NCBI GenBank assembly: GCA_012515885.1
Contig: JAAYXN010000060.1
Coordinates: forward strand, 1 to 6,068
Reading direction: 5' to 3'
Source: Rhodococcus sp. (in: high G+C Gram-positive bacteria)
Lineage (GTDB): Bacteria; Actinomycetota; Actinomycetes; Mycobacteriales; Mycobacteriaceae
DNA length: 6,068 nucleotides
A program made the translations under genes and the position numbers. A model generated the notes under the pieces. That model was not told where the DNA came from. It searched no databases and saw nothing but the letters and a program-made list of their open reading frames with translations. Below are positions 5,399-6,068 of this stretch, piece after piece (the first letter of the stretch is position 1; each line of letters begins with the position of its first letter).

Positions 5399-5908
5399 GT
5401 GCGCGTATCGGAACAGTTCGCGGACAGCACATCAGGAGTGGTCTACATCCACTCCGCGCCCGCAGCGCTGTGCCCACACGTTGAGTGGGCGCTGGCTGCG
5501 ACCATGGATAGTCCCGCGAATCTCACGTGGAATTCGCAGCCCGCGGCGGAAGGCACGCTGCGTGCCACCACCACCTGGGTTGGTCCAGTGGGTACTGGCT
5601 CACGCCTGGTCAACGCGTTGCGTGCGTGGCCCATGCTGCGCTTTGAGGTCACAGAAGATCCCAGTGATGGTGTGGACGGTGAACGCTACTGCTACACCCC
5701 TGAACTCGGGTTGTGGCACGGCGCTGCCAGCGCAAGCGGCGACATCGTCGTCGGCGAGATGCGTCTGCGCTCGATCATGGAAACCAGCACGGATTTGCGT
5801 GCCGATCTCGACTACGCCCTGGGACGGGAGTGGGACGAGGAACTTGAGTCTTTCCGCAGCGGCAGCGAAGGTGCCGAAGTGATGTGGATGCCCCGCGCCG
5901 TCGGATAA
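5399..5908 (+). CDS. DUF3145 domain protein
   Basis: A 169-residue protein that I recognise as DUF3145, an actinobacteria-restricted family of about this length and unknown function. Landmarks are GVVYIHSAPAALCPHVEWAL (13-32), WNSQPAAEGTLRA (44-56), the WVGPVGTGSRLVNALRAWPML segment (60-80), RFEVTEDPSDGVDGERYCYTP (81-101), LGLWHG (103-108), GDIVVGEMRLRSIM (114-127) and the closing LGREWDEELESFR (141-153). No signal peptide or membrane segment is present, so it is probably cytoplasmic. The GTG start has a perfect ribosome binding site, and the longer open frame from TTG 5360 adds 13 residues that the family does not need. As I recall, members lie next to fatty-acid synthesis genes in actinobacteria, and the gene starting at 6026 could fit that setting. 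No enzymatic motif is visible and no function is proposed. Confidence 0.88.
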   Translation: MRVSEQFADSTSGVVYIHSAPAALCPHVEWALAATMDSPANLTWNSQPAAEGTLRATTTWVGPVGTGSRLVNALRAWPMLRFEVTEDPSDGVDGERYCYTPELGLWHGAASASGDIVVGEMRLRSIMETSTDLRADLDYALGREWDEELESFRSGSEGAEVMWMPRAVG

Positions 5909-5940
5909 ACGCTTTCCTGCTGAAGTCGCGATAGCCACAG

Positions 5941-5984
5941 GTCTCACAGGGTTCCTGCCCTGGCTGCCAGCCTAGTTGTGAGAC
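5941..5984. promoter_or_regulatory. Inverted repeat in the leader of the last gene
   Basis: GTCTCACA (5941-5948) and TGTGAGAC (5977-5984) are perfect 8-base inverted copies 28 bases apart. Between them CAGGG/CCCTG (5947-5951, 5958-5962) and CTGGC/GCCAG (5960-5964, 5966-5970) offer competing short stems. It lies 33 bases after the DUF3145 stop and 41 bases before the next start, so it may be a terminator, an operator or a leader structure. The sequence does not decide which. Confidence 0.35.
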
Positions 5985-6025
5985 ACATCCACGCTGACAG
6001 CCAGAGCGGGGAAACAGGCACACAC

Positions 6026-6068
6026 ATGACAGTGATGACAACCCCGATAGGAACCACACCCTCGGGTC
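6026..6068 (+). CDS. Start of a further gene, possibly an AccD6-like acyl-CoA carboxylase beta subunit
   Basis: An open frame begins with ATG at 6026 and runs off the window after 14 codons (MTVMTTPIGTTPSG). A CAGG stretch seven bases upstream is a modest ribosome binding site. In-frame GTG 6032 and ATG 6035 are alternative starts. The residues resemble the MTIM-type beginning of mycobacterial AccD6, and the DUF3145 neighbour is compatible with a fatty-acid synthesis locus, but fourteen low-complexity residues cannot prove a family. The gene call itself is moderately secure and the product is a guess. Confidence 0.45.
   Translation, partial: MTVMTTPIGTTPSG

Noticed and set aside
5360..5908. 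DUF3145 start at TTG 5360
   Set aside because: A perfect AGGAGG five bases before GTG 5399 and the usual family length favour the later start.

Overview
The window reads like the chromosome of a high-GC actinobacterium. The best fit is a mycolate-type actinomycete of the Rhodococcus/Gordonia/Nocardia/Mycobacterium relatives. The reasons are the strong G/C bias at third codon positions, the GTG starts, and the families present: DUF1345, DUF3145, actinobacterial sucrase/ferredoxin-like and a siderophore-type lipoprotein. The genus cannot be fixed from the sequence alone.

Layout. Bases 1-225 hold the C-terminal end of a DUF1345 membrane protein (+). Bases 340-1371 encode an iron-siderophore-type ABC substrate-binding lipoprotein (+) with no permease or ATPase gene beside it. 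A strong hairpin at 1393-1433 separates it from a minus-strand gene set running leftwards from 4307 to 1448. In transcription order this set is: an 85-residue Gly/Asp-rich peptide made of three near-identical 24-residue units (4307-4050), a JmjC/cupin-4 oxygenase (4078-2792), a sucrase/ferredoxin-like protein (2795-1884) and a YccU-type CoA-binding protein (1861-1448). The first three genes overlap and the fourth follows after 22 bases, so this looks like one operon. Divergent from it are a class C beta-lactamase-like serine hydrolase (4421-5272, +) and a DUF3145 protein (5399-5908, +). The first 14 codons of another gene start at 6026. Its opening residues weakly suggest an AccD6-like acyl-CoA carboxylase subunit.

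The most interesting item is the repeat peptide with the oxygenase directly downstream. Between repeat units the peptide changes at one residue, while 10 to 14 codons differ synonymously. This shows selection to keep the repeated amino-acid sequence. The units are rich in Asp, Asn and His, which are residue types hydroxylated by known JmjC-family enzymes, and they lack Cys, Lys and Arg. My working inference is a ribosomally made, repeat-core peptide hydroxylated by the adjacent Fe(II)/2-oxoglutarate oxygenase. The ferredoxin-like protein, CoA-binding protein and possibly the divergent serine hydrolase would be accessory candidates. That chemistry is not demonstrated by the sequence, and whether the system is already described cannot be judged here.

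The remaining regions look like ordinary actinobacterial chromosome. No RNA gene, insertion sequence, CRISPR array or origin was seen, and no gene-free stretch exceeds about 130 bases.
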